Positions 26,496 through 35,827 of a stretch of 64,000 bases of DNA are shown piece after piece. Under the pieces are notes generated by a model, which did no database searches, was not told the origin of the DNA, and saw only the letters and a program-made list of their open reading frames with translations. The translations under genes were made by a program, and so were the position numbers. The stretch covers positions 225,762 to 289,761 of the forward strand of contig NZ_FREX01000008.1 of NCBI RefSeq assembly GCF_900143565.1, written 5' to 3'. Position 1 is the stretch's first letter. Each line of letters starts with the position of its first letter. Source of the stretch: Pseudovibrio sp. Alg231-02. Its GTDB lineage: Bacteria; Pseudomonadota; Alphaproteobacteria; Rhizobiales; Stappiaceae.

Positions 26496-27430
26496 CCAAG
26501 CTTCTTATTACCGGTGCTGCCGGAGGTGTCGGACAAGCATTTCTGAGGCAATTGGCGGGCACGGAGCAGGAGGTTGTTGCGACTGATATTCGTGAGCCGA
26601 GTGGCCTCCCAGCAAATGCCCGGTTCAGAACGCTGGATGTGACTACAGACAGGGTGTCAGCATTGATTGAGGACGAGCGGCCCGATGTGATCGTGCATCT
26701 GGCTTCCATCGTCACACCATCTGCTGAATCCACGCGAGATATCGAATATCTGGTTGATGTGGTTGGTACTCAGTCCGTGATTGATGCTGCGATTAAGACC
26801 GGAGTGAAGCGCCTTGTGGTGACATCTTCCGGGGCAGCCTATGGGTACCATGCGGACAACCCTATGCCGTTGCATGAGGATGATCGCATTCGCGGCAATA
26901 CTGAGTTCGCCTACTCTTATCATAAGCGTCTGGTCGAAGCCGCTTTGGCTCAGGCGCGTGCGGAGGCACCGCAACTGGAGCAGGTTGTGCTGCGGGTTGG
27001 GACGGTTCTTGGTGCGGGTATGAACAACCAGATCACCGCATTGTTTCATAAACCGAAGCTGCTTGGTGTGGCAGGATCAGATAGTGCGTTTGTGTTTATC
27101 TGGACGGAGGATCTTGCGCGCATTTTGTTATTGGCTGCGACAGAGGCTCCCGAGGGAACATACAACGTCGCGGGCGATGGAGCGTTGTCGATGCAGCAGC
27201 TTGGACAGGTGCTCAATAAGCCTGTCCTTAAGTTGCCGTCCTGGTTGTTGAAACTCGTTTTAGGTGTGGCGAAGCCTCTGCGGCTCTCCCGGTATGGGCC
27301 GGAGCAGGTTCGGTTTTTGCAATACCGTCCGGTTTTGGCCAATGAACGGTTGAAATCAGTGTTTGGCTATACTCCCGAGAAGACGAGTGCAGAAGTGTTT
27401 GAACACTGGCGGGTATCTGTGGGGCTTTGA
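26492..27430 (+). CDS. NAD-dependent epimerase/dehydratase (extended SDR)
   Basis: A 312-residue extended short-chain dehydrogenase. The Rossmann motif GAAGGVG is at residues 8-14, the VTSSGAAYG serine region follows, and the catalytic YxxxK is Y141/K145. Extended SDRs include sugar epimerases and 3-beta-hydroxysteroid dehydrogenases; the variable C-terminus does not let me choose. It is packed between transporter and SDR genes with overlaps of four bases and one base. Confidence 0.88.
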   Translation: MTKLLITGAAGGVGQAFLRQLAGTEQEVVATDIREPSGLPANARFRTLDVTTDRVSALIEDERPDVIVHLASIVTPSAESTRDIEYLVDVVGTQSVIDAAIKTGVKRLVVTSSGAAYGYHADNPMPLHEDDRIRGNTEFAYSYHKRLVEAALAQARAEAPQLEQVVLRVGTVLGAGMNNQITALFHKPKLLGVAGSDSAFVFIWTEDLARILLLAATEAPEGTYNVAGDGALSMQQLGQVLNKPVLKLPSWLLKLVLGVAKPLRLSRYGPEQVRFLQYRPVLANERLKSVFGYTPEKTSAEVFEHWRVSVGL

Positions 27431-28200
27431 TGAAAACAGCGGTTATTACAGGCGGTGCTGGTGGTTTAGGGCAGGCACTTGCAACCCGGTTGCAGCGCGA
27501 GAGCTGGCATACGGTTTTGCTGGATTTGCCTGGTCCGGGAGTGGATGGGTTGCCACAGAATGAGCAACAGAGCATCTATGCCTGCGATTTGACCGATGGG
27601 GGTGCAGTTGAGCAAGTTGCTCAACAAGTTTTGGCAGAGCACACCAGTATTGATCTGGTGGTTTACAATGCAGGTATTACGCATATCGGATGGTTTGCTG
27701 ATATGGGCCTTGAGGCGCATCGAAAGGTGCTGGATGTCAATTACTTTGGAGCAGTGCATACGGCGCGGGCGTTTTTGAAAGCAGTAAGAGCATCTAAGGG
27801 ATGTCATCTGGCAATCTCGTCTGTTGCTGGGTTCTCTCCTTTGATCAAACGGACGGCTTATGCGGCCAGCAAGCATGCGTTGGAAGGCTTTTTTGGCTCG
27901 TTGCGGTCTGAAGAGAAGTCTTATGGCGTTCATACGTTGATTGCAGCGCCTTCGTTTGTAGCAACCAATGTTGGACGGTCGGAGACGCAAGAGAACGGTT
28001 TGGCCCGTCCGGGCTCGTCAACAGATGGCGTTGATTATATGAGCGCGGAACGGGCGGCGGATATCATCTACAAAGCGTATGTGCGCAAGACGGAGATGAA
28101 GCCGGTTGGCCGCGTTGCCAGTTTGGCGTGGTGGCTCAACCGGTTATCACCCAAAGCCTATCAGCTGCTGATGGAGCGCAACATCAAGGAACCTTCCTAG
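27430..28200 (+). CDS. Classical short-chain dehydrogenase/reductase
   Basis: A 256-residue SDR: GGAGGLG at residues 8-14, NAG motif (YNAGITH), a Ser in the SSVAGF strand and catalytic YAASK (Y144, K148). It is probably an NAD(P)-dependent alcohol/ketone oxidoreductase acting with the monooxygenase and epimerase. It is the last gene of this five-gene unit and converges on the leftward glutamine-synthetase-like gene with only 13 bases between. Confidence 0.9.
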   Translation: MKTAVITGGAGGLGQALATRLQRESWHTVLLDLPGPGVDGLPQNEQQSIYACDLTDGGAVEQVAQQVLAEHTSIDLVVYNAGITHIGWFADMGLEAHRKVLDVNYFGAVHTARAFLKAVRASKGCHLAISSVAGFSPLIKRTAYAASKHALEGFFGSLRSEEKSYGVHTLIAAPSFVATNVGRSETQENGLARPGSSTDGVDYMSAERAADIIYKAYVRKTEMKPVGRVASLAWWLNRLSPKAYQLLMERNIKEPS

Positions 28201-28213
28201 GTTTGATGAAATG

Positions 28214-29611
28214 TCAGACCTTCCTGGCGTAGGTCTGGCATTCAAATCCAGTAATGGTGGTTGCAAACACGTCGTATTCAGCTTTCCGGCTGATGCCGTA
28301 CATGCGATGAAACTCTGCTGTGCTCATCTGCTCAGCCGTTTTGCTTTGCGCCCATGTTTGGATTGCTGTCTCCCAGTTTCCTGTCAGGTGATCATATTGG
28401 GTGAGGTCCGCTTCCACGGTGATTGGAGTGCCGGGATCGCTTCGGTTTTCAAGACCGTGATGAATGCCTTCGAGGATCGCTGAGACAACCAGATATGGGT
28501 TGGCATCAGCACCGGAAACGCGATGCTCCAGCCTTGCGCCTTTGCCATGTGTAGCCGGTACACGGATCGCCGCGGCTCGGTGGTCATACCCCCAGCAACA
28601 GGTGATTGGGGCATAAGAACCCGGCTGCAAGCGGCGGTAGGAGTTGGCGTGTGGAGCAAACAGGATTTGCATGTCCAGCATGGTGTCCAGCAGGCCCCCT
28701 ACGGCGTTGCGCAAGGCCGGGTTTGCTTCCTCTGTGCTGCCGCTGAAGATGTTGGTGCCTTCAGTATCCAGTAGGCTGGTGTGGATATGGAAGCCGCTGC
28801 CAGTCTCTTCTGCGTAGGGTTTTGACATGAACGTGACATCCATGCCGTGTTTGCGGGCAATATGGCGGACAACGCGCTTGAACAGCAGGCAGTGATCCGC
28901 AGCTTCCACTGCGCTTGGTACGTGCAGCAGGTTGATCTCAAACTGTCCGTGACCAAACTCAGAGGTAGTGGTGTCTGCAGGAATATCCTGAATTTTACAG
29001 GCTTGGTTGATCTCCATGAGGATCGGTTCGAATTGAGCCATGATGTCCAGATCATAGATCTGTGAGGCTTTGAGACGCTGGTTGGTGCCGGGAATGTAGG
29101 GAGGGAGTGGTAAGCCAGCTGGACCGGATTCCATGTCGACGAAGTAGAACTCCAGCTCTGTAGCGACAACAGGTGTCAGGCCCTTGTTCTGGAACTTCTT
29201 CTCAACGGTTTCAAGAACATATCTTGGATCCAGTGGGGTTGGCTTCTGGTCCTTAATCTCGAAAAGAGTGACGAGCACTTGCGCGGTCGGCACTTTGGCC
29301 CATGGCACGCGCTTCAGCGTTCCTGGAACTGGGATGCATATGCCATCCGGGTCTCCGCGCTCAATGGCAAGGCCTGTTGCCGGCACATCAACGCCCCACA
29401 CGTCCAGTGCGACGGTGGACAAGGGCAAACGAACACCACCTTCGGCCAGTTTATCCAGCATTTCTGCTGGCAACCATTTGCCTCGGAGCGGGCCACAAAA
29501 GCCAGCATAGAGGACCTCGATCTTTTCGAGGTCTGGGTGTTGTTTCAGGAAGGCGTCGGCTTCAATTCGAAACTGTTCCAATTGCGGCTGTACTGCTGTC
29601 AGGGTTGGCAT
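28214..29611 (-). CDS. puuA: Gamma-glutamylputrescine synthetase (glutamine synthetase-like)
   Basis: A 465-residue protein of the glutamine synthetase superfamily in its PuuA/GlnA3-like branch. It has the FGHGQFEINL metal-site helix (ATP/Mg glutamates), GSGFHIHTSLLD with the nucleotide-binding His-Ile-His, and RRLQPGSYAPITCCWG and EHRVSGADANPYL near the end. The enzyme ligates glutamate to putrescine, the first step of the Puu pathway. I start at ATG 29611, which has AGAAGAG upstream; an in-frame ATG at 29677 overlaps the gene before. It is the last gene of the leftward polyamine operon. Confidence 0.85.
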   Translation of the reverse strand: MPTLTAVQPQLEQFRIEADAFLKQHPDLEKIEVLYAGFCGPLRGKWLPAEMLDKLAEGGVRLPLSTVALDVWGVDVPATGLAIERGDPDGICIPVPGTLKRVPWAKVPTAQVLVTLFEIKDQKPTPLDPRYVLETVEKKFQNKGLTPVVATELEFYFVDMESGPAGLPLPPYIPGTNQRLKASQIYDLDIMAQFEPILMEINQACKIQDIPADTTTSEFGHGQFEINLLHVPSAVEAADHCLLFKRVVRHIARKHGMDVTFMSKPYAEETGSGFHIHTSLLDTEGTNIFSGSTEEANPALRNAVGGLLDTMLDMQILFAPHANSYRRLQPGSYAPITCCWGYDHRAAAIRVPATHGKGARLEHRVSGADANPYLVVSAILEGIHHGLENRSDPGTPITVEADLTQYDHLTGNWETAIQTWAQSKTAEQMSTAEFHRMYGISRKAEYDVFATTITGFECQTYARKV

Positions 29612-29658
29612 GCGAACTCTTCTGGTCGTGATCTGATGTGTTGTTTTATCTGGTGTTC

Positions 29659-30650
29659 TGATTGAACTGGCTGGCATAGATGCAAAGTAAATCCAAAGCT
29701 AAAGTGGCTCCAGCCAGCGCTGTAATTTCTGCGTGGTCGTAGGCAGGTGCGACCTCTACAAGGTCCATGCCTTTCAGGTTTATGCCAGCGAGACCACGCA
29801 GGATCTCACGTGTCTCTCCGGTATTCAGGCCGCCAACGACAGGTGTTCCTGTTCCCGGTGCAAAAGCAGGGTCGAGGCAATCGATGTCGAAGCTGATGTA
29901 GCTGGCACTTTTTCCAACCACGTTGTGAATGCGTTCAATCGTTGCCTCTGCCCCGTTATTACGGACCCAGTCCGCCGTAATTGTGGTGAGGCCCTGTGTG
30001 TTCTCGTTGTTGGTTCTGATACCAACTTGTATCGATGTCTGCGGGTTGATGAGACCATCTTTTACCGCTCTGTAGAACATGGTGCCATGGTCAATACGGC
30101 TGGAGTTGTCAGTCCATGTGTCGCTGTGTGCATCAAACTGGATGAGGGAGAGTGGTCCGTGTTTTCTTGCGTGCGCTTTTAGCATGGGATAGGTGCAGAA
30201 ATGATCTCCACCCAGCATGAGTGTTGCCGTACCTGCGTCTAAAATGGCAGAGGCCTGCTGTTCCAGTTCTTCCGGTACGCTCATGGGGTAGCCGGGATCG
30301 AAGATGAAATCGCCGTAGTCGACAACAGCAAGGCGGTCGAACGGGTCGAAGGACCAGCCCCATGCGTGGTCCCAGGCCAATATGGAGGAAGCTTGCCTGA
30401 TTGCTCTTGGACCGAAGCGACATCCCGGCCTGTTGCTGACGGACGTGTCAAAGGGGATGCCACAGACAGCGACATCTATCCCCTTAAGGTTCTTGGTGAA
30501 TTTACGGCGCATGAAACTGAGCGCTCCGGCATAGCTGGATTCGGCTATGGTCCCATAAGGGGTGGAGCGGGTGTAGGCCAGATCGCCTTTTGAGTATTCA
30601 TCCAGCGAGGATGGGTGTTTTGTATCAGACACGTACACTTCCTCGATCAA
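29659..30650 (-). CDS. speB: Agmatinase-like ureohydrolase
   Basis: A 330-residue arginase-superfamily enzyme. The binuclear manganese ligands are visible: GGDH (H150), DAHSD (D173, H175, D177) and SFDIDCLDP (D255, D257). Agmatinase releases urea from agmatine to give putrescine, which fits between the polyamine importer and PuuA; guanidinobutyrase is an alternative. It starts at TTG 30650, overlapping the stop of the permease gene by four bases; a GTG at 30632 is a second option. The exact stop lies near 29646-29660. Confidence 0.85.
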
Positions 30651-31465
30651 TTTGAGCTTATCGCCAGCCGTTCTTCTTTCATGCGCTTGACCTGTGCTTG
30701 TTTTGTGACCAGCGAAGCGGTGACCACGCCAACAGCGACAACAGAAATGAGAATGGATGACAGGGCATTGATTTCTGGTGAAACGCCAACGCGGACCTGA
30801 GAATAGATCTTCATGGGCAGGGTGGTAGCGCCAGGACCTGAAGCAAAGGAGGCAATGACCAGATCATCCAGAGAAAGCGTGAAGGCCAGCAGCCATGCTG
30901 CCAAAATTGCGGGAAAGATGATGGGCAGTGTCACCTGCATGAAGGCGGAAAAACGGGTGCACCCCAGATCAAGGGCAGCTTCTTCCAGACTACGTTCGAA
31001 CGTCACCAGACGGGCAGAGACGACGACGGCGGCGTAGCACATGGAGAAGGTTATATGTGCCAGTGTAACTGTCCAGAATCCTCGGGTGAAATCTAGCGAG
31101 ACGAACAGCAGGAGCAGTGACAGGCCCGTGATGACCTCTGGCATGACCATTGGTGCGTAGATCATACCTGTGAAGAGCGTTTTGCCGTGGAATGGTCCAG
31201 CGCGATTGAGAACAAGTGCGGCCATGGTGCCGAGCACAGTCGCGACAGATGCAGAGATGAAGCCAACACGGAGTGTGACCCATGCGGCATTGATGAAACT
31301 CTCATTGAAGAAGACTGATTGATACCACTTGGTGGAGAAGCCAGCCCAAACGGTGACCAATCTGGATTCGTTGAAAGAATAGATCATCAGCAAGATGATC
31401 GGCAGGTAGAGGAATGCAAAGCCGAGTGTGAGCGTTGTTGTGTTGAACCAGTTGAAGCGGGTCAT
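30647..31465 (-). CDS. potI: Polyamine ABC importer permease (PotI/PotC-like)
   Basis: A 272-residue permease with six hydrophobic helices. Its N-terminus FLYLPIILLMIYSFNESR is typical of PotC/PotI, and the EAALDLGCTRFSAFMQVTLPIIFPAI coupling loop contacts the ATPase. It is coupled to the PotH-like gene by a four-base overlap. It forms the second half of the membrane channel for putrescine or spermidine. Confidence 0.92.
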   Translation of the reverse strand: MTRFNWFNTTTLTLGFAFLYLPIILLMIYSFNESRLVTVWAGFSTKWYQSVFFNESFINAAWVTLRVGFISASVATVLGTMAALVLNRAGPFHGKTLFTGMIYAPMVMPEVITGLSLLLLFVSLDFTRGFWTVTLAHITFSMCYAAVVVSARLVTFERSLEEAALDLGCTRFSAFMQVTLPIIFPAILAAWLLAFTLSLDDLVIASFASGPGATTLPMKIYSQVRVGVSPEINALSSILISVVAVGVVTASLVTKQAQVKRMKEERLAISSN

Positions 31466-32418
31466 TGGCTGGCCTCCGCTTGTTTTTCCTGCTGTTTCTG
31501 GAACAGGATGATGGGTAGGATCAACATAAGCAGCAGCAGAATTGCGACGGCGGATGCGACTGGCCAGTCTCTGTTGGAGAAGAACTCCACCCAGAGTGTT
31601 TTGCCGATCATGATAGTGCTGGACCCTCCCAGAATGTCTGGAATGACAAACTCACCGACAGCAGGGATAAAGACGAGGAAACAGCCCGCCCAAACTCCTG
31701 ATAATGACAGGGGTAGGGTAATGACCCAAAAGGCTTTGAGAGGCGAACACCCCAGATCTGTTGCAGCTTCCAGCAGGGAGATATCGAGTTTTTCCAGAAC
31801 TGCATAGAGTGGCAAGACCATGAAAGGCAGGTAGGAATAAACGATGCCAATGTAGATGGCAGTGTCGGTGTTGAGGATCATCAAGGGTTCGTCAATGATG
31901 CCTGTCCAGAGCAGGAAGTAGTTGAGGAAGCCTTCTTTTTTGAGAATGCCGATCCATGCATAAACGCGGATGAGAAAGCTGGTCCAGAAGGGCAGGATCA
32001 CCAGCATCAGGAGGGTCGCACGCCACTCTTTTGGGGCTTTGGCCATGGCATAGGCGATAGGATAGCCGATTGCCAAAGTGAGCAGCGTTGAGATGGATGC
32101 GATCCTGAGACTGCTCAGGTATGAGTTCAGGTAGAGTGTATCTTCCGTTAGCCAGACATAGTTCTCCAGATCAAACGCCTGAAGCATGGCGAGCAGACCT
32201 TGCCAACCCTCTGATATGTCGAAGTTTGGAAAGTATGGCGGGCGCGCCAGTATGACATCGGACAAGGAGATCTTCAGTACAATGACGAAGGGTGCGAGGA
32301 AGAAGATCAGCAACCAGATATACGGGATCGCTATGAGCAATTTGCGCCCCCAGCCTGAACTCGGACTGGATGTCTCCTGTATTTCTTCTGAGGGGGAGGT
32401 GATATCTGCAACTGCCAT
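31462..32418 (-). CDS. potH: Polyamine ABC importer permease (PotH/PotB-like)
   Basis: A 318-residue permease. A first helix (IPYIWLLIFFLAPFVIVLKISL) and five further helices are visible, with the EAATDLGCSPLKAFWVITLPLS coupling loop near the C-terminus. It lies eight bases after the ATPase gene and overlaps the second permease gene. Partners: the PotG-like ATPase and PotF-like binding protein. Confidence 0.92.
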   Translation of the reverse strand: MAVADITSPSEEIQETSSPSSGWGRKLLIAIPYIWLLIFFLAPFVIVLKISLSDVILARPPYFPNFDISEGWQGLLAMLQAFDLENYVWLTEDTLYLNSYLSSLRIASISTLLTLAIGYPIAYAMAKAPKEWRATLLMLVILPFWTSFLIRVYAWIGILKKEGFLNYFLLWTGIIDEPLMILNTDTAIYIGIVYSYLPFMVLPLYAVLEKLDISLLEAATDLGCSPLKAFWVITLPLSLSGVWAGCFLVFIPAVGEFVIPDILGGSSTIMIGKTLWVEFFSNRDWPVASAVAILLLLMLILPIILFQKQQEKQAEASQ

Positions 32419-32426
32419 CGCTCACC

Positions 32427-33575
32427 TCACGCGTCCAGAAAGACGCCAGCGCCTTTCTCCCAATAGACATAGACGGTGTCCTCCCATGTGATTGGGCGGT
32501 CGGCGAGGTGTTCCCTGTTGGAGACCTGTGCTTTCAAAATGGAGCCATTTGAGGCTTTGACGTGATAAGTTGAGATGTTGCCAGTGTAGCCGATGTCCCA
32601 GACTTCGCCCTTAATGCAGTTGTCAGCGTTTGCTGGCTTGTCTTTAGAGATGCGGAGTTTTTCAGGGCGAACTGCGATCCAGGTGGTCGTTCCTGCTTGA
32701 GGACGGAGCTTGGTTGAGATCGCCAAAGGTATTTCACCTTCAGCCCATGCCAGGCTTGCTGTTTCGCCAGTGGTGACATCTATCTGGCCTTCAATGATGT
32801 TAACATCGCCAAGGAAATCAGCAGAATAGCGGGAATTGGGATACTCGTAGATTTCAGCTGGTGTTGCGACCTGAACGATTTTGCCGTGGTCCATCACGGC
32901 GATGCGGCTCGCGACTGTCATAGCCTCTTCCTGATCATGAGTGACGATGACGAAGGTGAGGCCAAGCTGCTCCTGAATATTCATCAGCTCAAACTGGGTC
33001 TGCTCGCGCAGCTTCCTGTCTAACGCACCGAGCGGTTCGTCAAGCAGCAGGAGTTTAGGCTTCTTGGCGAGGGAACGAGCAAGAGCAACGCGCTGCTTTT
33101 GACCGCCAGAAAGCTGGTGTGGTTTGCGCTTGGCAAATGGTTCCAGCTGAACCAGAGATAGCATTTCTTCAACACGCCGCTTGATCTCAACCTTTGCGGT
33201 CTTTTCCTGTTTGAGGCCGAAGCCGATGTTCTGTTCCACTGTCATATGCGGGAAGAGGGCGTAGGACTGGAACATCATGTTGACGGGCCGTTTGTGTGGC
33301 GGTGCCTTTTGCAGATTGTTCTGACCGAGCATGATGTTGCCAGAGGTGGGATATTCAAACCCTGCCAGCATGCGCATCATAGTCGTCTTACCGCAGCCGG
33401 ACGGGCCGAGAAGGGCGAAGAACTCGCGCTCATAGATGTTGAGCGTTAAGTCCTCAATGGCAGTGAAGTCGCCAAACTTCTTCGTGACGTTTTCAAAGCG
33501 CACCAAAGGTTCCTGAGCTGGATCCTCCCAAGGTGCGAATTTGCAGACTGGCTGAGTGTTTACCAGAGTTTCCAT
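32427..33575 (-). CDS. potG: Polyamine ABC importer ATPase (PotG-like)
   Basis: A 382-residue ATPase with the CUT1/polyamine architecture: nucleotide-binding domain (Walker A GPSGCGKTT, signature LSGGQKQR, Walker B LLLLDEPLGALD, H-loop VTHDQEEAM) followed by a C-terminal TOBE regulatory domain (about residues 290-380). The start at ATG 33575 has GGAGCGGG upstream. The gene is 90 bases downstream of the binding-protein gene. Confidence 0.93.
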   Translation of the reverse strand: METLVNTQPVCKFAPWEDPAQEPLVRFENVTKKFGDFTAIEDLTLNIYEREFFALLGPSGCGKTTMMRMLAGFEYPTSGNIMLGQNNLQKAPPHKRPVNMMFQSYALFPHMTVEQNIGFGLKQEKTAKVEIKRRVEEMLSLVQLEPFAKRKPHQLSGGQKQRVALARSLAKKPKLLLLDEPLGALDRKLREQTQFELMNIQEQLGLTFVIVTHDQEEAMTVASRIAVMDHGKIVQVATPAEIYEYPNSRYSADFLGDVNIIEGQIDVTTGETASLAWAEGEIPLAISTKLRPQAGTTTWIAVRPEKLRISKDKPANADNCIKGEVWDIGYTGNISTYHVKASNGSILKAQVSNREHLADRPITWEDTVYVYWEKGAGVFLDA

Positions 33576-33665
33576 CGTGGCCCGCTCCACCCTCTGTTGT
33601 TGTCCTGCTTCCAAAGAAACATGGAAGGCGTGCGGACAACTTGAGTTGCCCGCTGCTGCCGATGA

Positions 33666-34772
33666 TTACTGGCCCGACTTCACTGCGGTCCAGGCACGGG
33701 TCACAATCCGCTGAATTTTTGGTGCGTAAGGCGTTGTGACGTAAAGCTTTTCCATGGTTGCTTCATCTGGATATACGGCGGAATCTTCTAAAACTTCCTG
33801 ATCCAGATGCTCGTGTGAGGCTTTGTTGCCGTTGGCGTAGACCACGTAGTTGGAAGCCTTTGCGATGACATCCGGGCGCATGATGTAATCGAGGAACATA
33901 TGTGCTTCCTTAGAGTTGGTTGCATCTGTCGGGATTGCCATTTGATCAAACCACATCAGCGCACCTTCCTTTGGAATGATGTAGTTGATGGTGACGCCGT
34001 TGTCGGCTTCTGCTGCTCTGTCGCGGGCCTGAAAGACGTCACCAGACCAACCGATAGCTAAGCAGATATCGCCGTTTGCGAGGGCGTTGATGTATTCGGA
34101 ACTGTGAAACTTCTGGACGTATGGACGGATGGTTTTGAGGAGTGCAGCAGCTTTTTCAATATCTGCCTTGTTGTGACTGTCTGGGTTTAGCCCGAGGTGG
34201 TTGAGCGCTGCGGGGATGAGCTCTGTTGGCGCGTCCAGTATATGAATGCCGCAATCCCGAAACTTGGCGAGTATTTCCGGATTGAAGATGATTTCCCAAC
34301 TGTCGACCGGTTTGCCGTCCAGACGTTTAGCAGCGGCCTCTACATTGTAGCCGATGCCAGTGGTGCCCCACATGTAGTTGATGGAATAAGCGTTGCCCGG
34401 ATCATAAATGGAGGTTCTGTTGGAGACGAGCGACCACATGTTCTTCAGGTTCGGGAGGGCGTCTTTATCCAGCTTTTGGAAGACGCCGGCTTGAATTTGC
34501 CGGGAGAGGAAGCTGCCTGTTGGAACAACAATATCGTACCCTGTGGTGCCTGCGAGCAGCTTGGTTTCCAAAACCTCGTTTGAATCGAAAACGTCGTAAT
34601 TGACCTTGATACCGGTTTCAGCTTCGAAATCTTTCAGAACGCTTTCGTCGATGTAATCAGACCAATTGTAAACGTTGATGGTGCCTTCTGCGTGCGCTGC
34701 GCTGGCTGCACATGCAACCATTATTGCGGTCGCCATTGTGCCCGTCAGTCTGGACTTGAAGTTTGAACTCAT
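33666..34772 (-). CDS. potF: Polyamine periplasmic binding protein (PotF/SpuD-like)
   Basis: A 368-residue exported binding protein. The signal peptide ends in ASAAHA, then the mature PotD/PotF start EGTINVYNWSDYIDESVLKDFE, and later MWGTTGIGYN and WFDQMAIP, which belong to the polyamine-binding fold. Start ATG 34772 lies after a GAGGGG ribosome site; the upstream TTG would overlap that site. It is the first gene of the leftward potFGHI-speB-puuA operon and is divergent from gntR. Confidence 0.93.
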   Translation of the reverse strand: MSSNFKSRLTGTMATAIMVACAASAAHAEGTINVYNWSDYIDESVLKDFEAETGIKVNYDVFDSNEVLETKLLAGTTGYDIVVPTGSFLSRQIQAGVFQKLDKDALPNLKNMWSLVSNRTSIYDPGNAYSINYMWGTTGIGYNVEAAAKRLDGKPVDSWEIIFNPEILAKFRDCGIHILDAPTELIPAALNHLGLNPDSHNKADIEKAAALLKTIRPYVQKFHSSEYINALANGDICLAIGWSGDVFQARDRAAEADNGVTINYIIPKEGALMWFDQMAIPTDATNSKEAHMFLDYIMRPDVIAKASNYVVYANGNKASHEHLDQEVLEDSAVYPDEATMEKLYVTTPYAPKIQRIVTRAWTAVKSGQ

Positions 34773-34898
34773 TTCATCTTCCCCCCTCAAATTTTTGCAC
34801 AGCGTTGGTGCTGGCGTGTCTGGATCCGGCCGTCTCCGTTGTTCTTAATTGTGTGCCTGTTTTGAAAGATGACCACAGAATTCTCAGCTAGGCAATAG

Positions 34899-34910
34899 TT
34901 TGTGATCAAA
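34899..34910. promoter_or_regulatory. GntR operator candidate, site 1
   Basis: TTTGTGATCAAA in the 178-base region between divergent potF and gntR. It matches 11 of the first 12 bases of the perfect palindrome at 35748-35761. FadR-subfamily regulators bind short palindromes of this kind. Confidence 0.55.
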
Positions 34911-34950
34911 TTATCTTTGCAGCTGGTTCGGGTGCTTCTATAGTTCCTTC

Positions 34951-35637
34951 ATGAGTAAGATGACTTTACAAAGCGCTGTTGTTCCTGATGTGGGGATCCC
35001 TGTTCATGAGCAAGTTTACCGCCAATTGAGAGAACGGATCCTGTTTGGTGGTTTTCTGCCGGGCAAGGCTGTGACCCTGCGCGGGCTGGCTGAGGAACTG
35101 GGTGTGAGTGCGATGCCTGTTCGTGAGGCTGTGCGACGTCTCATTGCAGAAAACGCATTGGAATTACACGGCAATAGGCGTGTTTCTATCCCAGATGTTT
35201 GCGAAGATATAATCGATGAAATCTGGTCAGCTCGGCGGTTATTGGAAGTTGAGCTGGCATCCAAAGCTCTGGTGTATTTGAAAGACGAAGATATTCAGGT
35301 TCTCCAAGGCATTGATGATCAGATTGATGTCGCTCTGGAAACTGGCGATGTGGAAGGGTACATGCGCGGAAACTACGAGTTTCACTTTTATCTTTACTCA
35401 AAAAGCCGATCTGAAATTCTTATCAAGCTTGTCAAAAATCTATGGGTTCAGTTTGGTCCATTTATGCGCCTGGTCTATGGGCGGTCTGGTACTGCGAATC
35501 TGGATGACCAGCATAAACAGGCATTGGAAGCGCTGAAAATGCATGATCAGACTGCTTTAAAGGTTGCCTTGGAAGAGGATATTGCACAGGGCATGGGGTT
35601 TATCAGAGAGTCTCTCAGTCTTGCTGAGAAGGTTTGA
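34951..35637 (+). CDS. GntR-family (FadR/FCD) transcriptional regulator
   Basis: A 228-residue regulator with an N-terminal winged helix (about residues 15-80: VHEQVYRQLRERILFGGFLPGKAVTLRGLAEELGVSAMPVREAVRRL) and an all-helical FCD ligand domain (about 90-215) with metal/ligand residues in DVEGYMRGNYEFHFYLY. It lies between the two polyamine transcription units and is flanked by two copies of the same palindrome, so it very probably controls both and itself. The ligand is likely a polyamine-pathway acid or amine (inference). Confidence 0.92.
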   Translation: MSKMTLQSAVVPDVGIPVHEQVYRQLRERILFGGFLPGKAVTLRGLAEELGVSAMPVREAVRRLIAENALELHGNRRVSIPDVCEDIIDEIWSARRLLEVELASKALVYLKDEDIQVLQGIDDQIDVALETGDVEGYMRGNYEFHFYLYSKSRSEILIKLVKNLWVQFGPFMRLVYGRSGTANLDDQHKQALEALKMHDQTALKVALEEDIAQGMGFIRESLSLAEKV

Positions 35638-35747
35638 CGATCTGCTGTTTTCTCTGGCTGAGTTCATAGAGCCGCATGCTTTGATGGGTTAGACTGGAGG
35701 CATAGGCAGGTAGTGTCTTTATTGAAGTAAAGATTGACTCTCCTGCA

Positions 35748-35761
35748 TTTGTGATCACAAA
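35748..35761. promoter_or_regulatory. GntR operator candidate, site 2 (perfect palindrome)
   Basis: TTTGTGATCACAAA is a perfect 14-base palindrome located 67 bases before the aminotransferase start and 110 bases after gntR. The related site at 34899 makes a shared regulator likely. It also argues against a start codon at 35765, which would leave no leader. Confidence 0.65.
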
Positions 35762-35827
35762 ATAATGGGGAGTTTACTTCTATTGCCCGGTTTGCAGGGC
35801 GTGCCTCTTTTCGGAAGGACTGACCCC

